A stretch of DNA of 37,350 nucleotides, from positions 1 to 37,350 of the IMG/VR virus record IMGVR_UViG_3300010399_000060; one strand, written 5' to 3'. Below, one piece after another: positions 31,070 through 37,128 of this stretch (within the stretch, counting starts at the first letter, position 1; the number at the start of each line of letters is the position of its first letter). This DNA is from a virus. The notes below the pieces were generated by a model. The model did no database searches, was not told where the DNA came from, and saw only the letters and a program-made list of their open reading frames with translations. Position numbers and translations under genes: made by a program.

Positions 31070-31318
31070 TCATCGACCGATCGGCATACGCGCCTGTCGC
31101 GCAGCCGCATCCTGGAAGTCCTTGGGATCGTACGGCACACCCCACCGCACCTCGGGACCCTTGACCTCGATCGTCCCCCACGGGGCCAGCCCAGAGATCC
31201 AGGCCATCGCGAGCTGGATCCAGAAACCGGCCGCACTCAGGTACAACACGCACGTGAGCAGGAAGGCTATCCAGCGTCTGAGCTGAGAGGACTGTCGACC
31301 GATACCCGTGGAAACCAT
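31070..31318 (-). CDS. Small single-span membrane protein
   Basis: 82 residues. ATG 31318 has GAGG 8 nt upstream. After a basic start (GIGRQSSQLRR), residues about 16-44 form one long hydrophobic span (WIAFLLTCVLYLSAAGFWIQ) and the C-terminal 35 residues are polar and outside or periplasmic. Probable membrane protein of lysis, exclusion or secretion type; no family recognised. It is separated from the fibre gene and read in the opposite direction, so it belongs to a different transcript. Confidence 0.6.
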   Translation of the reverse strand: MVSTGIGRQSSQLRRWIAFLLTCVLYLSAAGFWIQLAMAWISGLAPWGTIEVKGPEVRWGVPYDPKDFQDAAARQARMPIGR

Positions 31319-31464
31319 TGAGTGACCCTCACGATTGTAGAAAATAGGTAAGTCTGATACGGTGACATCACTGGGGCCGGATCAGGGACGAGGCTTCCGG
31401 ACCGAGCGACGTCGTCGGCAGGGTTATGCATGGCCCCGCCGGCGGCGTTTCTGCGCGCGGTCAG
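31319..31464 (-). promoter_or_regulatory. Gap with a possible leftward -10
   Basis: Contains TACAAT (minus, about 31340-31335) 17-22 nt before ATG 31318, without a clear -35. Otherwise I see nothing in it. Confidence 0.3.
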
Positions 31465-31767
31465 TCAGTGGCCGAGCTGCCTCACCGCACGCACGGCGAG
31501 ACGGCCCAGCTCGGTCAGCCGGTAGGTCCCCGACTTCGAATAGCTCTCGACCAGGTCGACGCTGGCGAACTCGGCGAGGCACATCACCACCTCGCGTTCA
31601 GTGAGGTCCGACTCGAGCGCGCAGATCTCCCGCGCGCTCGAGGGTCGGACGGCTACCCGACGTAGCACCTTGAGCGCTTCGGGGCAGGCCAGGGCGGATA
31701 GCACACTGGCGGTTTGCCAGAGCTGCTCGTCCTGCTCGGGGGGTGGGTCGGTTCGTTGCAGAGACAC
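31465..31767 (-). CDS. ArsR-like winged-helix regulator
   Basis: 100 residues. GTG 31767 with AGGAGG at ideal 6-nt spacing. Residues about 20-90 read as a winged helix: SVLSALACPEALKVLRRVA, SSAREICALESDLTEREVVM, CLAEFASVDLVESYSKSGTY, RLTELGRLA, the order of helices and wing seen in ArsR/MarR-type proteins. No metal-binding Cys pair. A likely regulator in the lysogeny-control region. Confidence 0.72.
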   Translation of the reverse strand: MSLQRTDPPPEQDEQLWQTASVLSALACPEALKVLRRVAVRPSSAREICALESDLTEREVVMCLAEFASVDLVESYSKSGTYRLTELGRLAVRAVRQLGH

Positions 31768-31786
31768 AGTGCACCTCCTGGCCGCG

Positions 31787-32818
31787 TTAAACGGCCTGTG
31801 AGCGTTTGGCGGATTTCGGGGTCCGTTCCTTCGACGGCGACCCTTCCGGCTCGTCCTGGGGCACGTCAGGCCCCCGGTCGGGCCGTCCCGGCGGCTCGAT
31901 CACTTCGACGGGGGGCGGGGCGACTTCAGCCCGAGCCGATGGCGTGAACATCAACGCCGGGCTCGTCCGGGCCAGCTCGGCGGTCAGGGGCACCGGTTTA
32001 AGCTTGGTACCGCGGGGGTACTGCGTCCGGAGATACTCGAGCGCGTCCTTTTCGGAGTCGGCGCAAAGCACATAGGGCGGCGTCAGGACACGCGGGGCCA
32101 CGATCGCGAAGACGGGCCGGGACCCATAGAACGCCGTGCTCTTGCCATTGGCTCCGAGCCATTGGAGATCGGCGACGGACGGGAAAGCCCGCTTGGGCGC
32201 TCGAGGTGGCTTGGCTGGGGGATGCAGCTTGCGGTAGCTGCCGAGTGCCGCTCGGATTGCCGTCACTTCCTCGGCCGAGAATTCGAGCGGGGTGAAATCG
32301 TCGATAGCGCTCAGCTCGCCGACTGTCATGATTTCGCAGTCGAGCACAAACTTGAGCGTCTGGTCGGGCAAGCCGTGCTCGATCAGTCTCGACACCGGGG
32401 CCGTCCAGGGGTCCCGATCGTCGGGCACGGCCGGCTTGACCAGCGTGTCCGGTCGCTTGGGCTTGCGTGGCTTTGCAGGGGGGTCGACATGACCGTTGCC
32501 GTGACCATTAGCCTCGATCGCCGCGATGAGCGGCTGCCGACGCTCCCAGCTCGTCACATCCTCGCCCAGCACGATCGGGATTTCCCCGCTCAGCACCTTG
32601 GCCCGGATCTTCGACAGGGCCGACGCGTCCGACACAATCCCGTTGTGCACGTCCCTCAGTGCAGCATGATCGAAGTGCGCAGCCAGCGCCTCCAGTCGGG
32701 TCGCGATCCGGCAGACGTCGAGATACAGCGCTTCGAGCAAAGCGCCGGCGCGTCGCTGGGTCATCATCACGGGCCCCGGCTCGTCTTCGGGGCCGTTCGG
32801 GGGTTTGGTGGGCTTCAT
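31787..32818 (-). CDS. Protein with a segment resembling the RNA polymerase alpha CTD
   Basis: 343 residues. ATG 32818 overlaps the upstream stop (ATGA) and has GGGAGG 7 nt away; the frame is open further upstream but would cover the neighbouring genes. N-terminal helical part (RRAGALLEALYLDVCRIATR), then a PAKPRKPKRP linker, and at about 150-200 VSRLIEHGLPDQTLKFVLDC, EIMTVGELSAIDDFTPLEFS, a helix-hairpin-helix layout like alpha CTD. The C-terminal third is Pro-rich and acidic. It may contact host polymerase or DNA near promoters; a name would be premature. Confidence 0.6.
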   Translation of the reverse strand: MKPTKPPNGPEDEPGPVMMTQRRAGALLEALYLDVCRIATRLEALAAHFDHAALRDVHNGIVSDASALSKIRAKVLSGEIPIVLGEDVTSWERRQPLIAAIEANGHGNGHVDPPAKPRKPKRPDTLVKPAVPDDRDPWTAPVSRLIEHGLPDQTLKFVLDCEIMTVGELSAIDDFTPLEFSAEEVTAIRAALGSYRKLHPPAKPPRAPKRAFPSVADLQWLGANGKSTAFYGSRPVFAIVAPRVLTPPYVLCADSEKDALEYLRTQYPRGTKLKPVPLTAELARTSPALMFTPSARAEVAPPPVEVIEPPGRPDRGPDVPQDEPEGSPSKERTPKSAKRSQAV

Positions 32819-33066
32819 GCTCTCACCTCCCGTCCGAGGTAGTCGCCAACGCGCCGATAGACCAGCTCGGCCTCGGTCCGGTTGAGACCCTTTCGCAAGA
32901 GGCTGCGCGCGGGCTCGTACTGGCCATGGCGGAACGTGCGGGCAATGTCGGCGATAGTCTCGAACCCGAGCCCTCTCAGTTTGATCGCCAGCTCCGAGTC
33001 GAGATTCAACGCTCCGAGGTCGGCCTGAGATACCCCCAGTCCGGCCGGTAGTGATGTGCTGCGCAT
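32815..33066 (-). CDS. Small HhH/alpha-CTD-like protein
   Basis: 83 residues. ATG 33066 with GGAG 8 nt upstream. LNLDSELAIKLRGLGFETIA, then DIARTFRHGQ, then GLNRTEAELVYRRVGDYLG matches the pattern of alpha CTD and similar helix-hairpin-helix domains (L..L.L....L...G..T..DL). It is translationally coupled to the larger neighbour, which carries a related segment. Two such proteins side by side suggest a regulatory pair acting on host RNA polymerase. Confidence 0.65.
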   Translation of the reverse strand: MRSTSLPAGLGVSQADLGALNLDSELAIKLRGLGFETIADIARTFRHGQYEPARSLLRKGLNRTEAELVYRRVGDYLGREVRA

Positions 33067-33146
33067 GGGTGTCGCTCCAAGGGTGTGATGGTCGATAGGT
33101 GATGTGGAGTTGAGAGGGAAACACACTGACAGCGAAGGAGCGTGTC

Positions 33147-33557
33147 ATGAGCGATCCGGATGGGAGGAGACCGAGGCGAGTAAGGACTGAGGCGAGCGAG
33201 ACACAAGAGCCCCCTGCCCTCAGCGATCCGTCTCCGGATGGGACTGAGACACTGGCGGTCGATCCCACGGAGACTCAGGCGAACGAGATGAGGAAGCGGC
33301 CAAGGGCCAAGAAGCCAGAGCTTCCGACCGTCCAGGCGAAGGTGGGAGCGAAGATGAAGGTGTCGGTGTGGCTGCCGGCCAAGGTCGTATGGCAGCTCAG
33401 ACACCACATGGCCGATCAACCCGGTGTCACGGAAGGACAGGTGATCGCGCCCTTGCTCGAACAATACCTCGGTGGGTTCGACTATCCGAAGCGGCCGGAT
33501 TGGTTGCTGGCGATCCTGAAAGGTGAGAACCCCGTACAAGATACATCGGCAGCTTAG
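33147..33557 (+). CDS. RHH-type DNA-binding protein with a long charged arm
   Basis: 136 residues, read opposite to its neighbours. ATG 33147 with AAGGAG at 6 nt. A disordered, Pro/Glu/Thr-rich arm at 1-55 (ASETQEPPALSDPSPDGTET) is followed by a ribbon-helix-helix-like core at about 69-110 (MKVSVWLPAKVVWQLRHHMA, DQPGVTEGQVIAPLLEQYLG). Long-armed RHH proteins include ParG-like partition and CopG-like repressors. Near attP and the palindrome, a regulator or centromere binder is plausible (inference). Confidence 0.68.
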   Translation: MSDPDGRRPRRVRTEASETQEPPALSDPSPDGTETLAVDPTETQANEMRKRPRAKKPELPTVQAKVGAKMKVSVWLPAKVVWQLRHHMADQPGVTEGQVIAPLLEQYLGGFDYPKRPDWLLAILKGENPVQDTSAA

Positions 33558-33627
33558 GGGCTCTGGGTTGAGTAGTTGGTTGAAACTTTTCCAGTCACGT
33601 AAACTATTCACCCCTCTCGATATGTGT

Positions 33628-33654
33628 CCCCTGCCCCGGTGATCGGGGCAGGGG
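33628..33654. terminator. 11-bp perfect hairpin between convergent genes
   Basis: CCCCTGCCCCG (33628-33638), loop gtgat, CGGGGCAGGGG (33644-33654). It lies between the 3' ends of the RHH gene (plus) and the integrase (minus), the usual site for a bidirectional terminator. There is no T-tract on either strand, so its efficiency is unclear. Confidence 0.6.
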
Positions 33655-33667
33655 AGGGGAGAGAGCG

Positions 33668-34591
33668 TCAGGCTCGCGGTTCGAACCCGACCCCCTGAAT
33701 CAGCTCGCGGACACGAGCCGGGCGGCCGGCATGCAGATAGCCCTCTGTCGTCCGCAGGCTGGCGTGTCCCATGACTTGCTGCACGACCCAAGAGGGTAGA
33801 TTCCACTCCGTCAGCGCGAAGGTGCCGAACGCATGCCGCAAGCTGTGGAACGTGACATGCTCGATCCCCACTTCGCGGGCCGCAGCCTGTAGCCGTCCGA
33901 GCGGCCTCCCGGCGTGCGAACCTCCATCCCACGGCCCGACGCGCTTGATGCCGGGAAAGAGCCACGTCGGCCCGGCGAGCGGCCTCCAATCGCGGAGCAC
34001 GGCCGAGAGTACGGCGGGCAGCGGAATGACTCTCGCGGACCCCAGCGTCTTGGTCCGCTTCCGCTTCTGACGCAGCGGATCTACCGCGAACGTCTCGCAT
34101 GGCTCGTCGAGGTCGCTCAGATGGGCGTAGGTTGCCTCTCTGAGCCTCGGCCCGACGTACGTCGCGAGCCATGCCAGGGCGCTCAGTCGTCGCCCCTCCC
34201 AGTCCGTCTTCGCGGCCAGGTGGGCGAGCAGCTCCGCGGCCTGGTCGTACGTCGGCGGGACGTTCTTCCGCATCGGGGTCGCCGGCAGCCGGACGCGACG
34301 CCAGGACGGATGGCGCTCGAGGTACCCCTCCTCTATCGCGTAGGTGCAGATGGCCTGGGCGGCAGATAGATAGCCGTTGATCGTGTTGTGATTCGTCGTG
34401 ACGTTGACCTTCAACCAGGTCACGTAATCGGTCATCAGACCGGTCGTCAGATCGGCCGTCGACTTGCAGCCGAGTCCCCCGAGCTGGCGGAGCACCATCG
34501 TCACCCGGTTGAGGGTGGCGGGTGAATATCGGTAGCCTGAGTAGATCTTGACGACTGACGGCACAAACTTCGCGTAAGGCACGGGCTTCAT
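33668..34591 (-). CDS. int: Phage integrase (tyrosine recombinase)
   Basis: 307 residues. ATG 34591 has AAGGAG at 8 nt; an upstream Met at 34621 lacks it. A SAM-like core-binding domain at about 5-100 (PATLNRVTMVLRQLGGLGC, TINGYLSAAQAICTYAIEEG) is followed by the catalytic domain: Arg 149 in VGPRLREA, Arg/Lys basic turn KRKRTKTLG, HSLRH at 249-253, GHAS (His 276), Tyr 285 in TTEGYLHA. The active-site set is complete. It would insert the phage at the tRNA-Ala attP core lying 116 bp upstream of the gene (34707-34748). The C-terminal tail reads GVGFEPRA. Confidence 0.92.
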   Translation of the reverse strand: MKPVPYAKFVPSVVKIYSGYRYSPATLNRVTMVLRQLGGLGCKSTADLTTGLMTDYVTWLKVNVTTNHNTINGYLSAAQAICTYAIEEGYLERHPSWRRVRLPATPMRKNVPPTYDQAAELLAHLAAKTDWEGRRLSALAWLATYVGPRLREATYAHLSDLDEPCETFAVDPLRQKRKRTKTLGSARVIPLPAVLSAVLRDWRPLAGPTWLFPGIKRVGPWDGGSHAGRPLGRLQAAAREVGIEHVTFHSLRHAFGTFALTEWNLPSWVVQQVMGHASLRTTEGYLHAGRPARVRELIQGVGFEPRA

Positions 34592-34634
34592 ATCCAAGTC
34601 TCCTTGTGGAAAGCGTACCACTGGGGGGACTTGA

Positions 34635-34664
34635 ATTATGAGACTCAGACGACGAAACTATGAA
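34635..34664 (-). promoter_or_regulatory. Candidate integrase promoter
   Basis: Minus strand: TTCATA (34664-34659), 18-nt spacer, CATAAT (34640-34635), 44 nt before ATG 34591. A palindrome abuts the -35. Confidence 0.45.
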
Positions 34665-34680
34665 TAACGTAAGTACGTTA
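34665..34680. promoter_or_regulatory. 7-2-7 palindrome beside the integrase promoter
   Basis: TAACGTA-ag-TACGTTA, perfect. Immediately upstream of the candidate -35 and 27 bp from the attP core, so it may be a repressor operator or an arm-type recombinase or accessory site. Confidence 0.5.
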
Positions 34681-34706
34681 CGACCCATCAACCTTGAATC
34701 AGATGA

Positions 34707-34748
34707 TTCGCAATGCTGAGGTTGAGGGTTCGATCCCCTTCCGCTCCA
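34707..34748 (+). other. attP: attP core: 3' half of tRNA-Ala(CGC)
   Basis: Reading 5' to 3' this is anticodon loop TTCGCAA (anticodon CGC), stem half TGCTG, variable AGGTT, T-arm GAGGG-TTCGATC-CCCTT (pairs), acceptor half CCGCTCC, discriminator A. T at position 70 fits the G3-U70 identity pair of tRNA-Ala. The 5' half is missing: upstream sequence does not give the CAGCA complement of TGCTG, so identity starts in the anticodon loop. This is the classic layout for an integrase that restores the 3' end of the target tRNA gene. CCA is not encoded here. Confidence 0.85.
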
Positions 34749-34750
34749 AT

Positions 34751-34768
34751 GCGGGGTTAAGGCCCCGC
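34751..34768 (+). other. Short hairpin just after the attP core
   Basis: GCGGGG-ttaagg-CCCCGC. No T-tract. Probably part of the recombination site context; could be a weak terminator after the phage-borne tRNA half. Confidence 0.3.
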
Positions 34769-34837
34769 TAATCGCCTTGCGTGGCCCCCTCGCTGACTGT
34801 ACCTTGGTATATGGAGCGGGTTGGTCGGGCATGGCGG

Positions 34838-34882
34838 TCCTTTCTGGATTCACCGGCCTTCGGGGGAACTTGACCGGGACCC
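34838..34882 (-). promoter_or_regulatory. Leader element copy A (upstream of the integrase region)
   Basis: Minus strand: GGGTCCCGGTCAAGTTCCC, 13 variable nt, AATCCAGAAAGGA. The same 45-bp arrangement occurs at 37042-37086. AGAAAGGA is a ribosome site, 5 nt before an ATG at 34832. The conserved 19-mer sits mostly in the loop of a hairpin with perfect 12-bp arms (34852-34863 with 34881-34892). Confidence 0.75.
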
Positions 34883-34899
34883 GAAGGCCGGTCTTTTTT
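34852..34899 (+). terminator. 12-bp hairpin with T6 (plus)
   Basis: ACCGGCCTTCGG pairs with CCGAAGGCCGGT over 12 bp, 17-nt loop, then cTTTTTT at 34893-34899. A strong rho-independent terminator by sequence for plus-strand transcripts leaving attP, while its minus strand is the leader element copy A. Confidence 0.7.
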
Positions 34900-34900
34900 C

Positions 34901-35166
34901 GCGCGCACGCATTCGGCTCAGAGCGCGCACGCATTCTTCGAAAAAAGGTCGAATTCGTGCGCTCGAAAGCGTTGTGACGAAAGGGGTTAACAGCGCGCAC
35001 GAATTCCAAAGTTGGCCACGCGCCCGCGTGCGTGCGCCCGCACGCGTAGCAAAGTGGCGAATTCGTGCGCGCTGTTAAAGTCATGTCCCGTAAGGGGTTC
35101 GAGCGCACGAATTCGCCGTATTTTCGGAGAATGCGTGCGCGCTCCGCAAAGTCGCCCGTGCGCGTC
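34901..35166. repeat. Nested palindrome of seven iteron-like motifs (candidate origin)
   Basis: Motif GCGCGCACG[AC]ATTC (or GAGCGCACGAATTC) occurs at 34901, 34923, 34951(-), 34993, 35059(-), 35101 and 35129(-), each 14 bp. Three longer pairs are mirror images about one centre (35032.5): 34921-34937 with 35128-35144, 34950-34967 with 35098-35115, 34987-35006 with 35059-35078, all perfect. A degenerate eighth motif lies near 35156. It abuts the RepA-like gene. Best reading: replication origin or partition site; arm sites for the nearby integrase are an alternative. Confidence 0.85.
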
Positions 35167-35209
35167 GCAACGTGCATAAGCGGCAAGGATTTGCGGATCG
35201 ACATGACCA

Positions 35210-36529
35210 TTACTCGTCTCCCTCCGCGTGCGCGCTCTGCGCATCATAAATTCCCAGGTCGGGACGGAGACGCAGTTGCTTCGTGTGGCCGTCGCCCGTG
35301 TCGCGCATCTGGATCGACCCGTTCATGCGTTTGAGGACGCGGTGAACGGTCCCACGGGACGCCTTGTACTCATCCTTGGCTTCCGACTCGATGTCGGGGA
35401 GATCGACCCAGATACCCCCCTCCAGGCGTGCTTCGATCATTCGCCTCACCCTGGCGCCCTTGTCGTCCTTGGGTCCCGGTTTCCCGTCCCCCTCGGTGAG
35501 GAGCTTGAACAGCCGCCGGTTCACCTCCTCGGCACTCATGGGCACCGGTTCCGGGTCCCAGCAAAGTCGCCCGCCGGTGTAGCCGACTGCGAGGCCGGTC
35601 ATGACCGCGTCATCGGGGTTCTTCTTGATCAGGCTCATGAGGCGGCGCCTGGGGTCGCGTGGGTCCGGAGAGAAGAACCAAACCATGCGCGACTTGTTCA
35701 CGAAAGCGGCGGCGCCCTGAATCCTGGCTTGAATGCTGGCGCTCATCTGTTTGGTCAGGTGAGCCACCATCACGATCGCGAGCTCCAGTTCGTCGGCCAG
35801 CTTCACCAACGGCGTGAGCAGACGTTGCACTTCGTCGTCTTTGTGGGAATCGGCCCCATGGAGATAGGCTCCGATGGGGTCGATCATCACAAGCCGGACG
35901 TCGCCGAGCTCGCGTACGAAGTCGGTCAGAACGGGGATGTCTCGAGCGAGCGAGAATTGCTCCTCAACGTCCGGACCGGCATCGATCGCGTCCAGGATGT
36001 GCACCATCCGCGTGTCGGCGCCGAAGCGGTCATAGCGCGGCCGGATGTCAGTGGCGGCGTTCTCCTCGGCACTGAGGATCACGACACGTCCCGTCTCCAC
36101 TGGCTCATCGGGGCGGTCGGGCCAGCATCCGCCCGTCGTGACGGTGGCGGCGAGCATGCCCGTCAGAGTTGACTTGCCCGCGCCTCCATCGCCGGCAATC
36201 AGGGAGATTGTCCGCAACGGGATTCGGCCTTGCCAAAGCCATTCGTATTCCTCGGATTCGACATCGGCCAGGCAGCGCGACTTGACCCGGCGTTTATACC
36301 GGGCCTCCTCTCGAATCCGCTCTTCCGCAGCGCGTGTCGGGTTGCCCTGAACGGGCGGGTTCGGCTTGCGTTGGCGCTTCGACTGAGGGGGCTCCTCGTC
36401 GCGAAGGATGCCGGCCTCCATCAGCTTCACTCGGATCTGCATCCGGTAAAGCGCGGTGCCTTGCTTGTGCTCCAGGTCGTAGAGCAGCGCGGCGATTTCG
36501 TCTCTTGTCAGCTCGGGAGAATGGCTCAA
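35210..36529 (-). CDS. RepA-like replication ATPase/helicase
   Basis: 439 residues. TTG start 36529 overlaps the upstream stop (TTGA). RecA-fold ATPase core: Walker A GDGGAGKST at about 113-121, ILSAEENAATDIRPRYDRFG, Walker B-like VRLVMIDPIGAYLHG (Asp 217), and a VMVAHLTKQ motif, the set seen in plasmid RepA and phage replicative helicases. The C-terminal region (about 355-430) looks like a small winged helix (GTVHRVLKRMNGS). The gene ends 45 bp from the palindromic motif array. No primase or polymerase is visible, so host enzymes are presumably recruited. Confidence 0.85.
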   Translation of the reverse strand: MSHSPELTRDEIAALLYDLEHKQGTALYRMQIRVKLMEAGILRDEEPPQSKRQRKPNPPVQGNPTRAAEERIREEARYKRRVKSRCLADVESEEYEWLWQGRIPLRTISLIAGDGGAGKSTLTGMLAATVTTGGCWPDRPDEPVETGRVVILSAEENAATDIRPRYDRFGADTRMVHILDAIDAGPDVEEQFSLARDIPVLTDFVRELGDVRLVMIDPIGAYLHGADSHKDDEVQRLLTPLVKLADELELAIVMVAHLTKQMSASIQARIQGAAAFVNKSRMVWFFSPDPRDPRRRLMSLIKKNPDDAVMTGLAVGYTGGRLCWDPEPVPMSAEEVNRRLFKLLTEGDGKPGPKDDKGARVRRMIEARLEGGIWVDLPDIESEAKDEYKASRGTVHRVLKRMNGSIQMRDTGDGHTKQLRLRPDLGIYDAQSAHAEGDE

Positions 36530-36825
36530 CGGTCACCCCCCCCCAGCGTGATCTGGATCGAAACGCCGTCGGTCCACTCGAACCGGCTGAAATATCCGCC
36601 GGCCCAGAGGGCGCCGAGAGCGAGACGAAGGGAGCGTCGCGTGAGCTCCAGTGCGTTGGCGAGGTCTTCCTCGGCCATGATGACCACGCCGTCCTCATCG
36701 GCCAGGCCGACGAGCATCGCGGCGATCACCGCCTTTTCGGTGGAGTCGAGTCGTCGGTCTTTCATGATCCGTTTCAACGTGGTGATGGGAAGCGGTCGGG
36801 CCTCCGCGCGTGCCTTGGCGATCAA
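36526..36825 (-). CDS. Helix-turn-helix replication-operon protein
   Basis: 99 residues. TTG start 36825 with AAGGAGG at 6 nt, overlapping the previous stop (TTGA). Residues about 25-80: LDSTEKAVIAAMLVGLADED, AEEDLANALELTRRSLRLAL, GALWAGGYF reads as a winged-helix DNA-binding domain. Coupled translation with the ATPase suggests an initiator that recognises the motif array and loads the helicase. This is an inference; no named family is identified. Confidence 0.7.
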   Translation of the reverse strand: MIAKARAEARPLPITTLKRIMKDRRLDSTEKAVIAAMLVGLADEDGVVIMAEEDLANALELTRRSLRLALGALWAGGYFSRFEWTDGVSIQITLGGGDR

Positions 36826-37034
36826 CGGGCACCTCCTTCTCGGCGCTCGAAGTCGGGCAGCTCGCGGGACGGGACGTAGCGGTACTGATCGGTCCAGGCC
36901 GGCCAGTGAACGGCGGGGCACTCGGGAGGCAGGGTGTTGAGTTGAGTGCCGGTGTTGGGGTAGGATGTGCGTCGCGATTGCTGGCTGCGCGCACGCGGGC
37001 TCGCCGGCCCGCCAGGGGCGTGTTTCACGGACAT
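36822..37034 (-). CDS. Small basic Pro-rich protein, first of the replication operon
   Basis: 70 residues. ATG 37034 with AAAGGA at 7 nt, directly behind leader element copy B. MSVKHAPGGPASPRARSQQS, then PPECPAVHWPAWTDQYRYVP. Probably mostly disordered. No family recognised. It may be a short leader protein whose translation sets the level of the coupled downstream genes. Confidence 0.55.
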   Translation of the reverse strand: MSVKHAPGGPASPRARSQQSRRTSYPNTGTQLNTLPPECPAVHWPAWTDQYRYVPSRELPDFERREGGAR

Positions 37035-37041
37035 CGGAAGT

Positions 37042-37086
37042 TCCTTTCTGGATTGGCCGATCGGTGCGGGAACTTGACCGGGACCC
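37042..37086 (-). promoter_or_regulatory. Leader element copy B (replication operon)
   Basis: Minus strand: GGGTCCCGGTCAAGTTCCC, 13 variable nt, AATCCAGAAAGGA, then ATG 37034 8 nt on. Same order and spacing as copy A. The flanks pair as a hairpin with a bulge (CGGG with CCCG, then TCGG with CCGA), different in sequence from copy A but still pairing. Confidence 0.7.
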
Positions 37087-37128
37087 GCCGACAGGCATTT
37101 CCAAGGGGCAAGTCTAGCGGTTAAGCGG

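Noticed and set aside
31787-33268. 493-residue version of the alpha-CTD-like gene
   Set aside because: The extra N-terminus covers the coupled upstream gene and the divergent gap, and reads as shadow sequence; ATG 32818 has ribosome site and ATGA overlap.
33668-33700. T-loop-like GGTTCGAACCC at the 3' end of the integrase gene, possible att site
   Set aside because: The flanking arms do not pair as a tRNA T-stem, and the convincing tRNA half lies at 34707-34748. The GVGFEPRA tail resembles integrase ends created by tRNA sequence, so it is worth remembering, but it is unsupported.
33006-35210. A 734-residue open frame on the minus strand, overlapping the integrase in another frame
   Set aside because: It runs through the palindrome, attP and the integrase in the wrong frame; GC-rich DNA readily leaves such frames open. 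A start at 34832 does have a ribosome site, but only its first codons could be meaningful.
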